Source: Bacteroidales bacterium (GTDB lineage: Bacteria; Bacteroidota; Bacteroidia; Bacteroidales; 4484-276). From it: a DNA stretch of 14,683 nucleotides. This document shows positions 7,238 to 14,683 of this stretch, one piece after another (position 1 is the stretch's first letter; each line of letters opens with the position of its first letter). Location: contig JAGYLT010000024.1 in NCBI GenBank assembly GCA_018400545.1, forward strand, positions 1 through 14,683. The letters are read 5' to 3'. Under the pieces are notes generated by a model. That model saw nothing but the letters and a program-made list of their open reading frames with translations. It did no database searches and was not told the DNA's origin. The position numbers and the translations under genes were made by a program.

Positions 7238-7268
7238 TTATTTCTTTGATTATTTGTGGTGATGTACA

Positions 7269-8318
7269 CTAAATAATCAGCATGGCATCGCCGTATGTGA
7301 AGAACTTGTATTTTTTGTCGATGGCCTCGCGGTAAGCTTTTAACAGGAAATCGTATCCTGCAAAAGAAGACACCAGCATCATCATGCTCGACATGGGCAA
7401 ATGAAAATTGGAAACCATCGCATTGGCCAGTTTGATTTCATAAGGCGGGAAGATGAATTTATTGGTCCAGCCCTCGAATGGCTTCAAATGGCCTGAAATG
7501 GTCAACGACGATTCCATGGCTTTCATTACGGTAGTTCCAACGGCACAAACTTTTTTATTGCTGTCGATGGCGCGGTTTACAATTGAGGTTGCGCGTTCGT
7601 CGATGATCAGTTCCTCTGAATCCATTTTATGCTTGGAAAGGTCTTCCACTTCGATCTGCCTGAAATTGCCCAGTCCGGCATGGAGTGTGATCTCTGCAAA
7701 ATTCACACCTATTAGTTCAAGGCGCTTCATCAGCTCGCGGCTAAAGTGAAGTCCGGCAGTTGGGGCTGCTACAGCACCCTCGTGTTTCGCAAAAATAGTT
7801 TGATACCATTCTTCATCTTCGGGCCTGATTTCTCTTTCGATGGTTTTTGGAAGTGGGGTTTTTCCAAGTTGCTGCAGTGTTTTTTTGAATTCGGAGTAGG
7901 GCCCGTCGAAAAGGAACCGCAGTGTCCTGCCTCGTGAGGTGGTATTGTCGATAACCTCAGCCACCAGGGCATCATCTTCTCCAAAATACAGCTTGTTTCC
8001 GATCCTGATTTTTCGGGCAGGATCAACAAGCACATCCCACAAACGGGTTTCCTGGTTGAGTTCACGGAGCAGAAAAACCTCAATCCGGGCTCCGGTTTTT
8101 TCCTTGGTACCATAAAGCCGGGCAGGAAAAACCTTGGTGTTATTCAGGGCCATCACGTCGCCATCTTCAAAATAGTCGAGGATGTCAGTAAAATTTTTGT
8201 GTTCGATTGTCTTCTTTTTCCGGTCCAGCACCATCATCCGGCATTTGTCACGGTCGGTGGCTGGTTCTTTGGCAATGAGTTCGGGGGGGAGGTGGAATCT
8301 AAACTGAGATAGCTTCAT
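7269..8318 (-). CDS. queA: S-adenosylmethionine:tRNA ribosyltransferase-isomerase
   Basis: QueA moves the ribosyl part of SAM onto preQ1 in tRNA to make epoxyqueuosine, the penultimate step of queuosine formation. The ATG at 8318 gives [19 protein letters not shown], the usual family start, and 349 residues. An in-frame ATG at 8363 lies inside the promoter region and is rejected. Family blocks are [54 protein letters not shown] and [25 protein letters not shown], and the order and spacing look intact. The other queuosine genes are not in the window. It has its own promoter and terminator, so it is probably a single-gene unit between the envelope cluster and ispD. Confidence 0.97.
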   Translation of the reverse strand: MKLSQFRFHLPPELIAKEPATDRDKCRMMVLDRKKKTIEHKNFTDILDYFEDGDVMALNNTKVFPARLYGTKEKTGARIEVFLLRELNQETRLWDVLVDPARKIRIGNKLYFGEDDALVAEVIDNTTSRGRTLRFLFDGPYSEFKKTLQQLGKTPLPKTIEREIRPEDEEWYQTIFAKHEGAVAAPTAGLHFSRELMKRLELIGVNFAEITLHAGLGNFRQIEVEDLSKHKMDSEELIIDERATSIVNRAIDSNKKVCAVGTTVMKAMESSLTISGHLKPFEGWTNKFIFPPYEIKLANAMVSNFHLPMSSMMMLVSSFAGYDFLLKAYREAIDKKYKFFTYGDAMLII

Positions 8319-8360
8319 ATTGTAGTATAACGTATAAATATATTTCCAAAAAAAGGGGTG

Positions 8361-8392
8361 CAAAGATAATACCGTAAATCCCTGAAGTCAAG
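8361..8392 (-). promoter_or_regulatory. queA promoter, Bacteroidota type
   Basis: Minus-strand CTTG (8389-8392), a 20-base spacer, and TATCTTTG (8361-8368) running on into CACCCC. The -7 box is a perfect TAnnTTTG and the spacing is right for the primary sigma factor of this phylum. The expected start is near 8356, giving a leader of about 38 nt. The rest of the 289-bp gap (8319-8607) shows no gene and no clear terminator for the envC-like gene. Confidence 0.65.
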
Positions 8393-8607
8393 TAAATAGG
8401 ACAGTAAGCCAATTGTTGTTAGCTATTGTAAGCAGCAGCAAACTCTGGATCAGGAAATATTTAAATCGTTGAAGGGCAATGGTTAATGCCTTCGTTGAGC
8501 ACCATTTGTCAACCCATTTTTCGGGATAAAGGGTGGTATTTAAGTATGAAAATAGGTCGTTCTTTAAGAATGTTTAACAAATTTAGCCAGGCATTTAAAC
8601 GCCCTGA

Positions 8608-9858
8608 TTAAGGAGTATCGGCGGATTCCAATCTTGCGGGGGCAACCCATTTAGCAGGATCCTGTATTTTTTTTCCATTCCAGATTTCGAAATGGAGTTC
8701 TGCTTTTTGATTTTCATCATCAGTAAAAACAATACCCAGCTCCTGCCTCGTGTCCACATGCATTCCCGGTTCCACATAAACTTCAATCAAATTTGAATAT
8801 ACACTTAGGAATTCACCATGACGAAGGATCACAACATGGTTGAAATTTGGTACCGATATCACACGGGTGACCTCGCCTTTAAATACCGAAGTTACGACAG
8901 CATCTTTGTGCGTTAAAAAATTAATGCCGTTGTTTTTTATTAAAACTCCCGCCAGGTCGGGGTGCGATTGCTCACCAAAGCCGGAACTGATGATGGCGCG
9001 ATCGAGTGGCCATGGCAGCCTGCCGAAATTGTCGTTAAAACCGTTGGATAACTGCCGGTCTTCAATCGAAGGGGCTTCGATCAACTCAGGGCTTCCGGAT
9101 GCGATGATCCCATCCATGCCTTCTTCGCTGATGATTTGTTGTATCCGGGCCTCAAGGGCGGAGGCCGATTCCCTGTTTTGATGTTGCTCGTCAGTGAGCT
9201 GTTCAACCTGTGCGTTTAAATTTTCGATCATACTGTTTTTCAGATTGATCTCCGCTTCAAGTTGTGCATATTCATTGTTCAGGCTTTCAATCAGTTGCTG
9301 ATTTTTATCTACCCTCGATTCAAGCTTTTCTACTTCACCAAAATAGCTGGCCTCTACGCTTTTGATATGTTCGATCTGTGCATTTCGCCGGCGGGCGTAG
9401 TATTTATAATAGTTAAAGCGCGAGTATGCCTGATTCAGGTCGCCGGCCGACAATACATAAACCAGCCTTTTGTAGAAGTTGTGGTTTTGATAGGCACTGT
9501 TCACCATCAGGGCGTATTCCGCTTTCAGCCCATTAAGCTCCCCACTGATTTCGTTGATTTGCAGCATGTTTTCAAAAATCGCCTCGAAAATCTGGTTTTG
9601 TTCATCCAGATACTGGTCTATGAGTTCTTTCCTTGTATCAATTTTCGATTGCAGCAATGCCAGGTCCTGTAGGGTGGCATCCTTTTTTTTAAGGGCATCA
9701 TCGATCAGGTAATCAGCATATTCGATGGATTTTTCGAGCCTGCTTTTTTTCTTCTCAAGGTGATGGGTGCTTTGCTGGGCATGGGCTTCAAAAGAGACAG
9801 CCAGAAAAGAAATCAAGGTAAAAATACCGGGAAGAAATTTCAAACCATTGATAATCAT
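8608..9858 (-). CDS. EnvC-like murein hydrolase activator, degenerate LytM domain
   Basis: This is a 416-residue exported protein. A signal peptide (1-27, AHA before QQ) is followed by long coiled-coil helices (about 30-130 and 150-245). Between them lies the EnvC-like block LVYVLSAGDLNQAYSRFNYYKYYARRR. Residues 278-410 form an M23/LytM domain (LPWPLDRAIISSGFGEQ ... LHFEIW). The zinc ligands are mostly gone. HxxxD reads Asn309 ... Asn313, HxH reads Glu387-x-His389, and the usual H of Y-x-H-L is Asn356. Family knowledge says such proteins do not cut peptidoglycan themselves but switch on amidases that split daughter cells. It is the last gene of the envelope cluster, 20 bp after the DUF4292 gene. 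Confidence 0.92.
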   Translation of the reverse strand: MIINGLKFLPGIFTLISFLAVSFEAHAQQSTHHLEKKKSRLEKSIEYADYLIDDALKKKDATLQDLALLQSKIDTRKELIDQYLDEQNQIFEAIFENMLQINEISGELNGLKAEYALMVNSAYQNHNFYKRLVYVLSAGDLNQAYSRFNYYKYYARRRNAQIEHIKSVEASYFGEVEKLESRVDKNQQLIESLNNEYAQLEAEINLKNSMIENLNAQVEQLTDEQHQNRESASALEARIQQIISEEGMDGIIASGSPELIEAPSIEDRQLSNGFNDNFGRLPWPLDRAIISSGFGEQSHPDLAGVLIKNNGINFLTHKDAVVTSVFKGEVTRVISVPNFNHVVILRHGEFLSVYSNLIEVYVEPGMHVDTRQELGIVFTDDENQKAELHFEIWNGKKIQDPAKWVAPARLESADTP

Positions 9859-9878
9859 GGCCCAAAGGTAAATACATT

Positions 9879-10700
9879 TTATTTAGCGGAGGTGTATTTT
9901 GACGGGATATTAAACGGAAACCTCAGTTTTTCATTCAGTGTGATCCGGTTATAGTTTACCTTCACACTGATGGCTTCTTCGGCTTCTATCAGGTATTCCA
10001 CCTCGTTTGGGAATAGCTGGCCGTTGATATCCTTGAAATTTGAATAGTCTGCCGAAAGCTTCTTGCTGTCCTTTGTGAGCTCTTTAAGTCTAACCTTAAC
10101 GATTTTGAAATTCTCAGGATTCAGCCATGTATTTTGCAGAAAAATGCGTTGGGCATCATCAACATTACGGACATACTTTTTTAGTTTGCTCCGTCCCGTA
10201 GTACTCAGTCTGTAAAGGTCTCCATCCACAGAAGCTTTGAATTCAACCATTTCATAGTATTCAAAATCATTGCCGAGTATGATTGATTGGAGAATGCCGA
10301 AATCGATGTTGGTATTCAAAAAATTATTGATGAAGGTATAATCGGTGATGAGGTATTGCTTGTTGAACCGGTCGAGGAACTTCACCGAATCTTCCGTAAT
10401 CATAACCCTGGCAATTTCGATCCCCAGGTCCTGGTTGAAGCTGATCCAGATGATGCTGTCTTTCACCATCCTGATCTGCCCCTTGAAATCGTGATAGGTG
10501 CGGTTTTGGTTGTATTCGATTGAAAACCTTGCTTCAAAGGTGTTAAACTTGAGTTCGTTTTGCCTGAGTTTCGAAAAAAGATATTCTGGCCCCTCCTCCT
10601 TGATTGGCGTTTTGATTACACTGCGCTTGCTTTTACACGCAGGCAGGCTTGCTATGAGTATTCCCACCAGGGCAATGAATGCCAGTTGTTTGAAGTTCAT
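9879..10700 (-). CDS. DUF4292-type lipoprotein, LolB-like
   Basis: This 273-residue lipoprotein has a signal peptide ending SLPAC with Cys22 as lipid site. It fits the Bacteroidota family known as DUF4292. The mature part starts with a helix (YLFSKLRQNELKFNTFEARFSIEY), then strands with the pattern GQIRMVKDSIIWISF, LGIEIARVMITEDSVKFLDR, a helix-like LQSIILGN, and a C-terminal strand run (FPNEVEYLIEAEEAISVKVNYN). The order strongly recalls LolB, the outer-membrane receptor that accepts lipoproteins from LolA: same length class, same placing of the G-E-L-like strand and of the W/I-I-LG helix. This is my structural reading, not a proven homology. Gaps to its neighbours are 20 bp on both sides, so it is translated together with the TPR and EnvC-like genes. 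Confidence 0.85.
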   Translation of the reverse strand: MNFKQLAFIALVGILIASLPACKSKRSVIKTPIKEEGPEYLFSKLRQNELKFNTFEARFSIEYNQNRTYHDFKGQIRMVKDSIIWISFNQDLGIEIARVMITEDSVKFLDRFNKQYLITDYTFINNFLNTNIDFGILQSIILGNDFEYYEMVEFKASVDGDLYRLSTTGRSKLKKYVRNVDDAQRIFLQNTWLNPENFKIVKVRLKELTKDSKKLSADYSNFKDINGQLFPNEVEYLIEAEEAISVKVNYNRITLNEKLRFPFNIPSKYTSAK

Positions 10701-10720
10701 TTTTTAGTGCTTGGTTGAGA

Positions 10721-12451
10721 TTATTCGTATAGTTTTTTATCCCTGATTTTTTTATCCAGGAATTCCGAAGCTTCCTGTCCTGTATCTTTTGCTTTTTGCC
10801 AGTATTTTAGTGCTTCATCAGTTCGGCCGAGGTTGTACAAAATATCGCCATAGTGTTCCAGCAATACGGCACCGTCCTCATCCGGATGATCCAAAGCCTT
10901 CTTTACCCAAATTTCGGCTTCTTCATATTCGCCCAGTTTATAAAGAACCCAGCCATAGGTGTCCATAAACGACGGGCTGTTGGGTTCGATTTCATTGGCC
11001 CGCTTTGCCATTTCTTTGGCTTTCTCGAGTTTTTCACCGCGCAGCGAAAGGTAATAGCTGTAATTATTCAGTACGTATGCATCCGTCGGGTTTATTGTCA
11101 GAGCTTTATCGTAATATTCATCCGATTTTTTGTGGTCTTTAATCTGATTATAAATGTCGCCGAGCGTGCTGTAAAACTGAGCCTGCAGCCTGTCGTTGCC
11201 CACCACCAGTTTCGAACCAGTTTCAAGCGATTTTCGCGCTGCCTCATAGTTTTTCAACTGATAATTGGCAAAGCCGTTAAACAGATAGGGCAGGGGTTGC
11301 ATGGGGAAAAGTTCGCTGACCTGCTTGCTGGTTGCAATTAAATCTTCATTTCTTTGCAATTCGTTCTCGATAAACAATTTCTGTTCCCAAACGCCATAAT
11401 TGCTGCCGTCAATTTTCAGCACACCATCGATGATTTGAAGCGATTTCTCCAGTTCGCCCGACCGGTAAAGCAGGTCTCCATAAAGCGACATAGACCTTGG
11501 ATCACCGGGGTGGGCATCGTTTAAAATTTCGGCAAGCCCGATGGCCTGGTCCTTCTTTTCGTTAAATAGCTGATCGAACGTATAGTAGGTAATCAGTATC
11601 TGAATTTTGGTATCGAGTTTCAGTTCGGGATTTGCAAAACCCAGCTTGAGTTCCTCATGGGCTTTGTCTTCTTCACCTTTTTTACGATAGAGGTCTGAAA
11701 GCGAGATGTGGATGTAAGGATCCTCCGGATCGATTTCCACCACCTTTTGATACATTTTCAGGGCTTTATCATAATCTTCATCATTTACGTACGATTCGGC
11801 CAGGATTTGCATATATCGCGTATTGAACGGATAGGCCTCAACCAGTGCTTTAACCTCATCCATGGCTTTTCGGGGTTTGTTCAGGTTGTTCCACAGATTA
11901 CGCTTTTTCAGCGATATCTCTTCGGTTATGCCAATCTGCGATTCGATCTCATCATACATTTCAATGGCCGTTTTGTAGTCGCCCATGATGATGTATATGC
12001 CGGCCAGGTCGTAGCGGTAGTCCATTTTTTCAGGAAAATGATCAATCAATTTCCCGAATACTCCGGCAACTTTTTCAAATTGGCGGTTTTGCCGGTAAAG
12101 GTCAGCCAGCAAAATATAATACCATTCGTTTTTCGGGTCAATCGTAATCGCATCTTCCATCAGGAGCACCGCATCGTCAACGCGTCCCTCCCGCTTGTAA
12201 ATCCTGGCCAGTTCATACATGGATGCGTCATGAGCGGGATCGATTTTCAGGACCTTTTTAAAACTGGCTTCAGCATCATCCCAGTTTTCAAGGATTTTCT
12301 GTTTGTTGCCATCAATGAATGCCGCTCTTAGTTGTTTGGTTTCAAATTCGTTCAGGGTATCATTTTGCGACTGGGCAAACAGGTGAGAACCTGTTATTTG
12401 AAAACACAGGAAGCATAGCAAAAAGGCAAATATGGGTTTTTGAAATATCAT
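10721..12451 (-). CDS. Exported tetratricopeptide repeat protein
   Basis: The ATG at 12451 gives 576 residues and a clean signal peptide (MIFQKPIFAFLLCFLC ... LFA before Q). ATGs at 12520, 12490 and 12475 in the same frame would add up to 23 residues. The whole mature part is TPR helices, at least a dozen units, for example NWDDAEASFKKVLKIDP, GDYKTAIEMYDEI, EDYDKALKMYQKVVEIDPED, HKKSDEYYDKALTINPTD and GEYEEAEIWVKKALDHPDED. The last block (NNYSYYLSLRGEKLEKAKEM, DTYGWVLYKLG) is the best conserved in this kind of protein. There is no catalytic domain, so it should be a periplasmic scaffold or adaptor. It lies 93 bp after dut and 20 bp before the LolB-like lipoprotein, which suggests they work in the same envelope process; the partner is unknown. 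Confidence 0.92.
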   Translation of the reverse strand: MIFQKPIFAFLLCFLCFQITGSHLFAQSQNDTLNEFETKQLRAAFIDGNKQKILENWDDAEASFKKVLKIDPAHDASMYELARIYKREGRVDDAVLLMEDAITIDPKNEWYYILLADLYRQNRQFEKVAGVFGKLIDHFPEKMDYRYDLAGIYIIMGDYKTAIEMYDEIESQIGITEEISLKKRNLWNNLNKPRKAMDEVKALVEAYPFNTRYMQILAESYVNDEDYDKALKMYQKVVEIDPEDPYIHISLSDLYRKKGEEDKAHEELKLGFANPELKLDTKIQILITYYTFDQLFNEKKDQAIGLAEILNDAHPGDPRSMSLYGDLLYRSGELEKSLQIIDGVLKIDGSNYGVWEQKLFIENELQRNEDLIATSKQVSELFPMQPLPYLFNGFANYQLKNYEAARKSLETGSKLVVGNDRLQAQFYSTLGDIYNQIKDHKKSDEYYDKALTINPTDAYVLNNYSYYLSLRGEKLEKAKEMAKRANEIEPNSPSFMDTYGWVLYKLGEYEEAEIWVKKALDHPDEDGAVLLEHYGDILYNLGRTDEALKYWQKAKDTGQEASEFLDKKIRDKKLYE

Positions 12452-12544
12452 CAGTATTTGTTTTTCAGTGATCATATGGCTTTTTAACATTGGGTGAGGG
12501 ATAAAATTGTTTGATGCCATGAAAAGTAAGCAGGTGTCAGATGG

Positions 12545-12979
12545 TTACTTTGTTCCGGTATGACCGAAACCACCGGCACCGCGTTCGGTTTCTTCCAGTT
12601 GGTCAACTTCAATCCAGCCGGCCCGTTCAACCTTCGATATCACCATTTGAGCAATGCGCTCGCCATCAGCAATTTCCACTTTTTCATTCGATAGGTTGAT
12701 GACGATGATCTTGATTTCACCACGATAATCAGCATCGATGGTGCCCGGAGTATTGGCCAGCGAAATTCCTTTTTTGATGGCCAGTCCGCTGCGGGGTCTG
12801 ATCTGCGCTTCGAAGCCTTCGGGTAATTCAATAAAAAGGCCTGTTGGGATCAGGGTGCGCTCCAGCGGGGAAAGCGTAATGGGTTTGTCAAGATTGGCCC
12901 TTAAATCCATCCCGGCGGAAGCACTGGTCTCATAAGCCGGAAGCGGGTGATGCGATTTATTTACGATTTTTACTTTCAT
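12545..12979 (-). CDS. dut: dUTP diphosphatase
   Basis: The enzyme splits dUTP to dUMP and pyrophosphate, which keeps uracil out of DNA and feeds dTMP synthesis. It is a 144-residue trimeric-type dUTPase with all five motifs: ASAGMDLRA (20-28), PRSGLA (62-67), [10 protein letters not shown] (79-88, catalytic Asp82, Tyr85 stacking on uracil), [10 protein letters not shown] (105-114), and the P-loop-like C-terminal arm [10 protein letters not shown] (133-142). The C-terminal arm is complete, so the enzyme should be active. A promoter-like TAATTTTGCACCC lies 29 bp upstream of the ATG. The gene follows the flippase and precedes the TPR gene. Confidence 0.97.
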   Translation of the reverse strand: MKVKIVNKSHHPLPAYETSASAGMDLRANLDKPITLSPLERTLIPTGLFIELPEGFEAQIRPRSGLAIKKGISLANTPGTIDADYRGEIKIIVINLSNEKVEIADGERIAQMVISKVERAGWIEVDQLEETERGAGGFGHTGTK

Positions 12980-13007
12980 GCCAAAATGATGATTTTAAAA
13001 AAGGGTG

Positions 13008-13015
13008 CAAAATTA
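13008..13015 (-). promoter_or_regulatory. Possible -7 element of dut
   Basis: Minus-strand TAATTTTG continues into CACCCTTTTTT, almost the same as the queA start region (TATCTTTG, CACCCC, T-run). No TTTG box lies 18-21 bases upstream. The leader would be about 25 nt. It sits in the 106-bp gap after the flippase gene. Confidence 0.4.
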
Positions 13016-13085
13016 CCAAAAATTGTGCAGGGATTTTATTTCCAGTTTAAATTGCTGAATTTGATGATTTTAGGAAGTTTGAGCA

Positions 13086-14579
13086 TTATTTTTTTCGAAG
13101 CAGTGGAATCAGGTTTTTTCTTTCCATAAAAATGATCGCAATCAGATAGAAAAAGATTAATGCAGTGGAAAGCAGGTAATTCATGATGCCCTCATCCAGT
13201 GCAGTAAATTTGGAAACGAAAAACAAAATGGCGGCAAATGCCAGGTAAAACAGGATTTTTTTCAGGTCATAAGGTACCGCAAAATGCTTCCTGCCTAAAA
13301 ACCAGGAGATGGTCATCATAAGAAAATATGCAGCAAACGATGCCCACGCCGAACCAAAATATCCGATCCGGGGAATTAAAATAATGTTGAGCATAATGGT
13401 TACCGTTGCCCCGAATACGGATAAGCCGGCTCCGTAAATCGTTTTATTGGTGAGTTTATACCAAAATGAGAGATTATAAAAAATGCCGAGAAAAAGGTTT
13501 CCCATGAGCAGAATGGGGATTACATCGCGGCCATCGCGGTAGGCCACGCCGATGAAGCGAATTACAAAATCAAGGTACAATGTGGTGGCAAGGAAAATCA
13601 GGGCGCTGACAATGGTGAAATATTTCAGCACATCAGCGTAAATTTTTCTGGAATCTGATTTGCCGGCTTCCGAAAAGAAAAACGGATCTGCGGCATAGCG
13701 GAAAGTCTGCACGAAAAGCGTCATGATAATCGACACTTTGTAGCATGCACCATAAATACCAACCTGCGACATTATTTCTTCCTCTGATGCTCCCGGCAAC
13801 AGGTTGGCCAGTAAAATCTTGTCCATCGACAGGTTTATGGATCCGGCAATGGCCACGATCATCAGCGGCCAGGTGTAGGCCAGCATCCGTTTCCAGATGG
13901 CAGGGTCGAACAAGAACTGTTTCAGCCGGAATTCGGGAATCAGCAATACCAGCGTTACTGCACTGGCAATGAGGTTTGAAATAAAAATATAGCCAACCAG
14001 GTCATCCGGATTAAAAAATGAGGTGATCAATCCGCCAATGGCAGTGTCAGGTTGCGTTTTCAACAGGTAGGGGCAAAGCAGAATAAAAAACAGGTTGAAT
14101 CCGATGTTCAGCCCGATATTGATGAGTTTGATGGTGGCAAACCGAATGGGACGGTTTTGCTGCCGGAGCCTGGCAAACGGGATGGCAGCCACAGCATCAA
14201 AGGTGAGGATCAGTCCGAAATAAACCACATAATGGGTGCTGTTTGCGTAGCCCAGCCATTGAGCAATGGGTCCGGAGTTTCCCAGCACCAGTGCCAGAAA
14301 AATTATGGAAGTGCCGGCCAGCGAAAGCAGTGAAGTGCTGTAAACCCGTTCACCGTTGCGTTCGGTTTCCGAAAACCTGAAAAACGTGGTTTCCATGCCA
14401 TAAGTGAGGATGACCCACAAAATGGATACCCAGGCGTACATCTCGGTGTAGATGCCATAATCCGAAGTGAAGAGCACACGCGTGTATAGCGGAACGAGAA
14501 GGTAGTTGAGCAACCTCCCCACAATACTGCTCAGCCCGTAAATGGCCGTTTGTCCCGCCAGTCGTTTGAGTGGATTCAA
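13086..14579 (-). CDS. Oligosaccharide flippase family protein (MOP/Wzx type)
   Basis: This inner-membrane transporter of the MOP superfamily has 497 residues and about 12-14 hydrophobic helices through its whole length. Such proteins flip lipid-linked sugars for surface polysaccharide or O-antigen. The N-terminus LAGQTAIYGLSSIVGRLLNY is typical of Bacteroidota members, and the TM1-TM2 loop VPLYTRVLFTSDYGIY is also characteristic. I chose the TTG at 14579 (NPLKRLAGQ follows); the next upstream TTG at 14600 is part of a -7 box. The sugar substrate cannot be told from sequence, and no glycosyltransferase gene is within the window. A short basic C-terminal tail (ERKNLIPLLRKK) ends the protein. 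dut follows 106 bp downstream, so the flippase may be the first gene of the envelope cluster. Confidence 0.92.
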   Translation of the reverse strand: MNPLKRLAGQTAIYGLSSIVGRLLNYLLVPLYTRVLFTSDYGIYTEMYAWVSILWVILTYGMETTFFRFSETERNGERVYSTSLLSLAGTSIIFLALVLGNSGPIAQWLGYANSTHYVVYFGLILTFDAVAAIPFARLRQQNRPIRFATIKLINIGLNIGFNLFFILLCPYLLKTQPDTAIGGLITSFFNPDDLVGYIFISNLIASAVTLVLLIPEFRLKQFLFDPAIWKRMLAYTWPLMIVAIAGSINLSMDKILLANLLPGASEEEIMSQVGIYGACYKVSIIMTLFVQTFRYAADPFFFSEAGKSDSRKIYADVLKYFTIVSALIFLATTLYLDFVIRFIGVAYRDGRDVIPILLMGNLFLGIFYNLSFWYKLTNKTIYGAGLSVFGATVTIMLNIILIPRIGYFGSAWASFAAYFLMMTISWFLGRKHFAVPYDLKKILFYLAFAAILFFVSKFTALDEGIMNYLLSTALIFFYLIAIIFMERKNLIPLLRKK

Positions 14580-14597
14580 AGCATTGGAATTTGCGGG

Positions 14598-14605
14598 CAA
14601 AAGTA
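14598..14605 (-). promoter_or_regulatory. Possible -7 element of the flippase gene
   Basis: Minus-strand TACTTTTG followed by C matches TAnnTTTG. It lies 18 bp before the TTG start at 14579. The -33 box is not evident; that area is occupied by the divergent plus-strand promoter at 14614-14644. Confidence 0.35.
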
Positions 14606-14613
14606 ATAGATAG

Positions 14614-14644
14614 TTTGTACATTTAAGGATTTACGGTAGCTTTG
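14614..14644 (+). promoter_or_regulatory. Plus-strand promoter of a divergent gene beyond the window
   Basis: TTTG (14614-14617), a 19-base spacer and TAGCTTTG (14637-14644) match the Bacteroidota promoter pattern at every defined base. The start would be near 14650. A TTG at 14665 opens a frame (NTKAK) that stays open to the window edge, but the true start codon may be further right. Confidence 0.55.
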
Positions 14645-14683
14645 TCCAAATAATCATTTTGCTCTTGAATACAAAAGCAAAAT

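Noticed and set aside
9863..9870. TACCTTTG just before the envC-like ATG as a promoter
   Set aside because: It matches the -7 pattern but has no -33 box, would start transcription at the ATG itself, and lies in a 20-bp gap of an obvious operon; chance is more likely.
12987..13072. 11-base direct repeat TGATGATTTTA at 12987-12997 and 13062-13072
   Set aside because: Short and AT-rich with no further shared flanks; likely chance, and not a target-site duplication since nothing mobile lies between.

Overview
The window looks like a chromosomal segment of a Bacteroidota bacterium, probably an environmental Bacteroidales/Marinilabiliales-type lineage; the order is an inference from gene content only. 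The evidence is a Bacteroidota-style TonB-dependent receptor, a DUF4292-type lipoprotein next to an EnvC-like protein, several lipoprotein signals, and promoters of the TTTG / TAnnTTTG type. Nearly all DNA is coding, and most of it is core housekeeping. No IS element, phage gene, CRISPR array or rRNA gene is visible, and I found no convincing tRNA.

Left part (1-3230, plus strand): the 3' portion of a TonB-dependent outer-membrane receptor, open at the left edge, ends in a strong hairpin terminator. A roughly 650-bp AT-rich gap follows, the only long non-coding stretch. It holds a 16-bp perfect palindrome and a possible short minus-strand transcript. Then comes a small NTF2/SnoaL-like lipoprotein gene. 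It meets the leftward genes at a bidirectional terminator.

Middle part (3240-8400, minus strand, read right to left): queA (queuosine tRNA modification) with its own well-matched promoter and terminator; ispD (MEP isoprenoid pathway); ruvC (Holliday junction resolvase); two tandem cyclophilin-type peptidyl-prolyl isomerases, one a lipoprotein and one secreted; and pheS (Phe-tRNA synthetase alpha subunit).

Right part (8608-14579, minus strand): a tightly spaced cell-envelope cluster in transcription order: MOP/Wzx-type flippase, dut, a large exported TPR protein, a DUF4292 lipoprotein that resembles LolB, and an EnvC-like coiled-coil/LytM protein whose zinc ligands are degenerate. At the right edge a near-perfect plus-strand promoter points out of the window, so a divergent gene probably begins there.

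The most useful leads are the LolB-like reading of the DUF4292 lipoprotein and its envelope neighbourhood, the queA terminator that abuts the ispD start codon with a promoter element at its foot, and the unexplained minus-strand signal at 2072-2374. I did not find a clearly novel multi-gene system.
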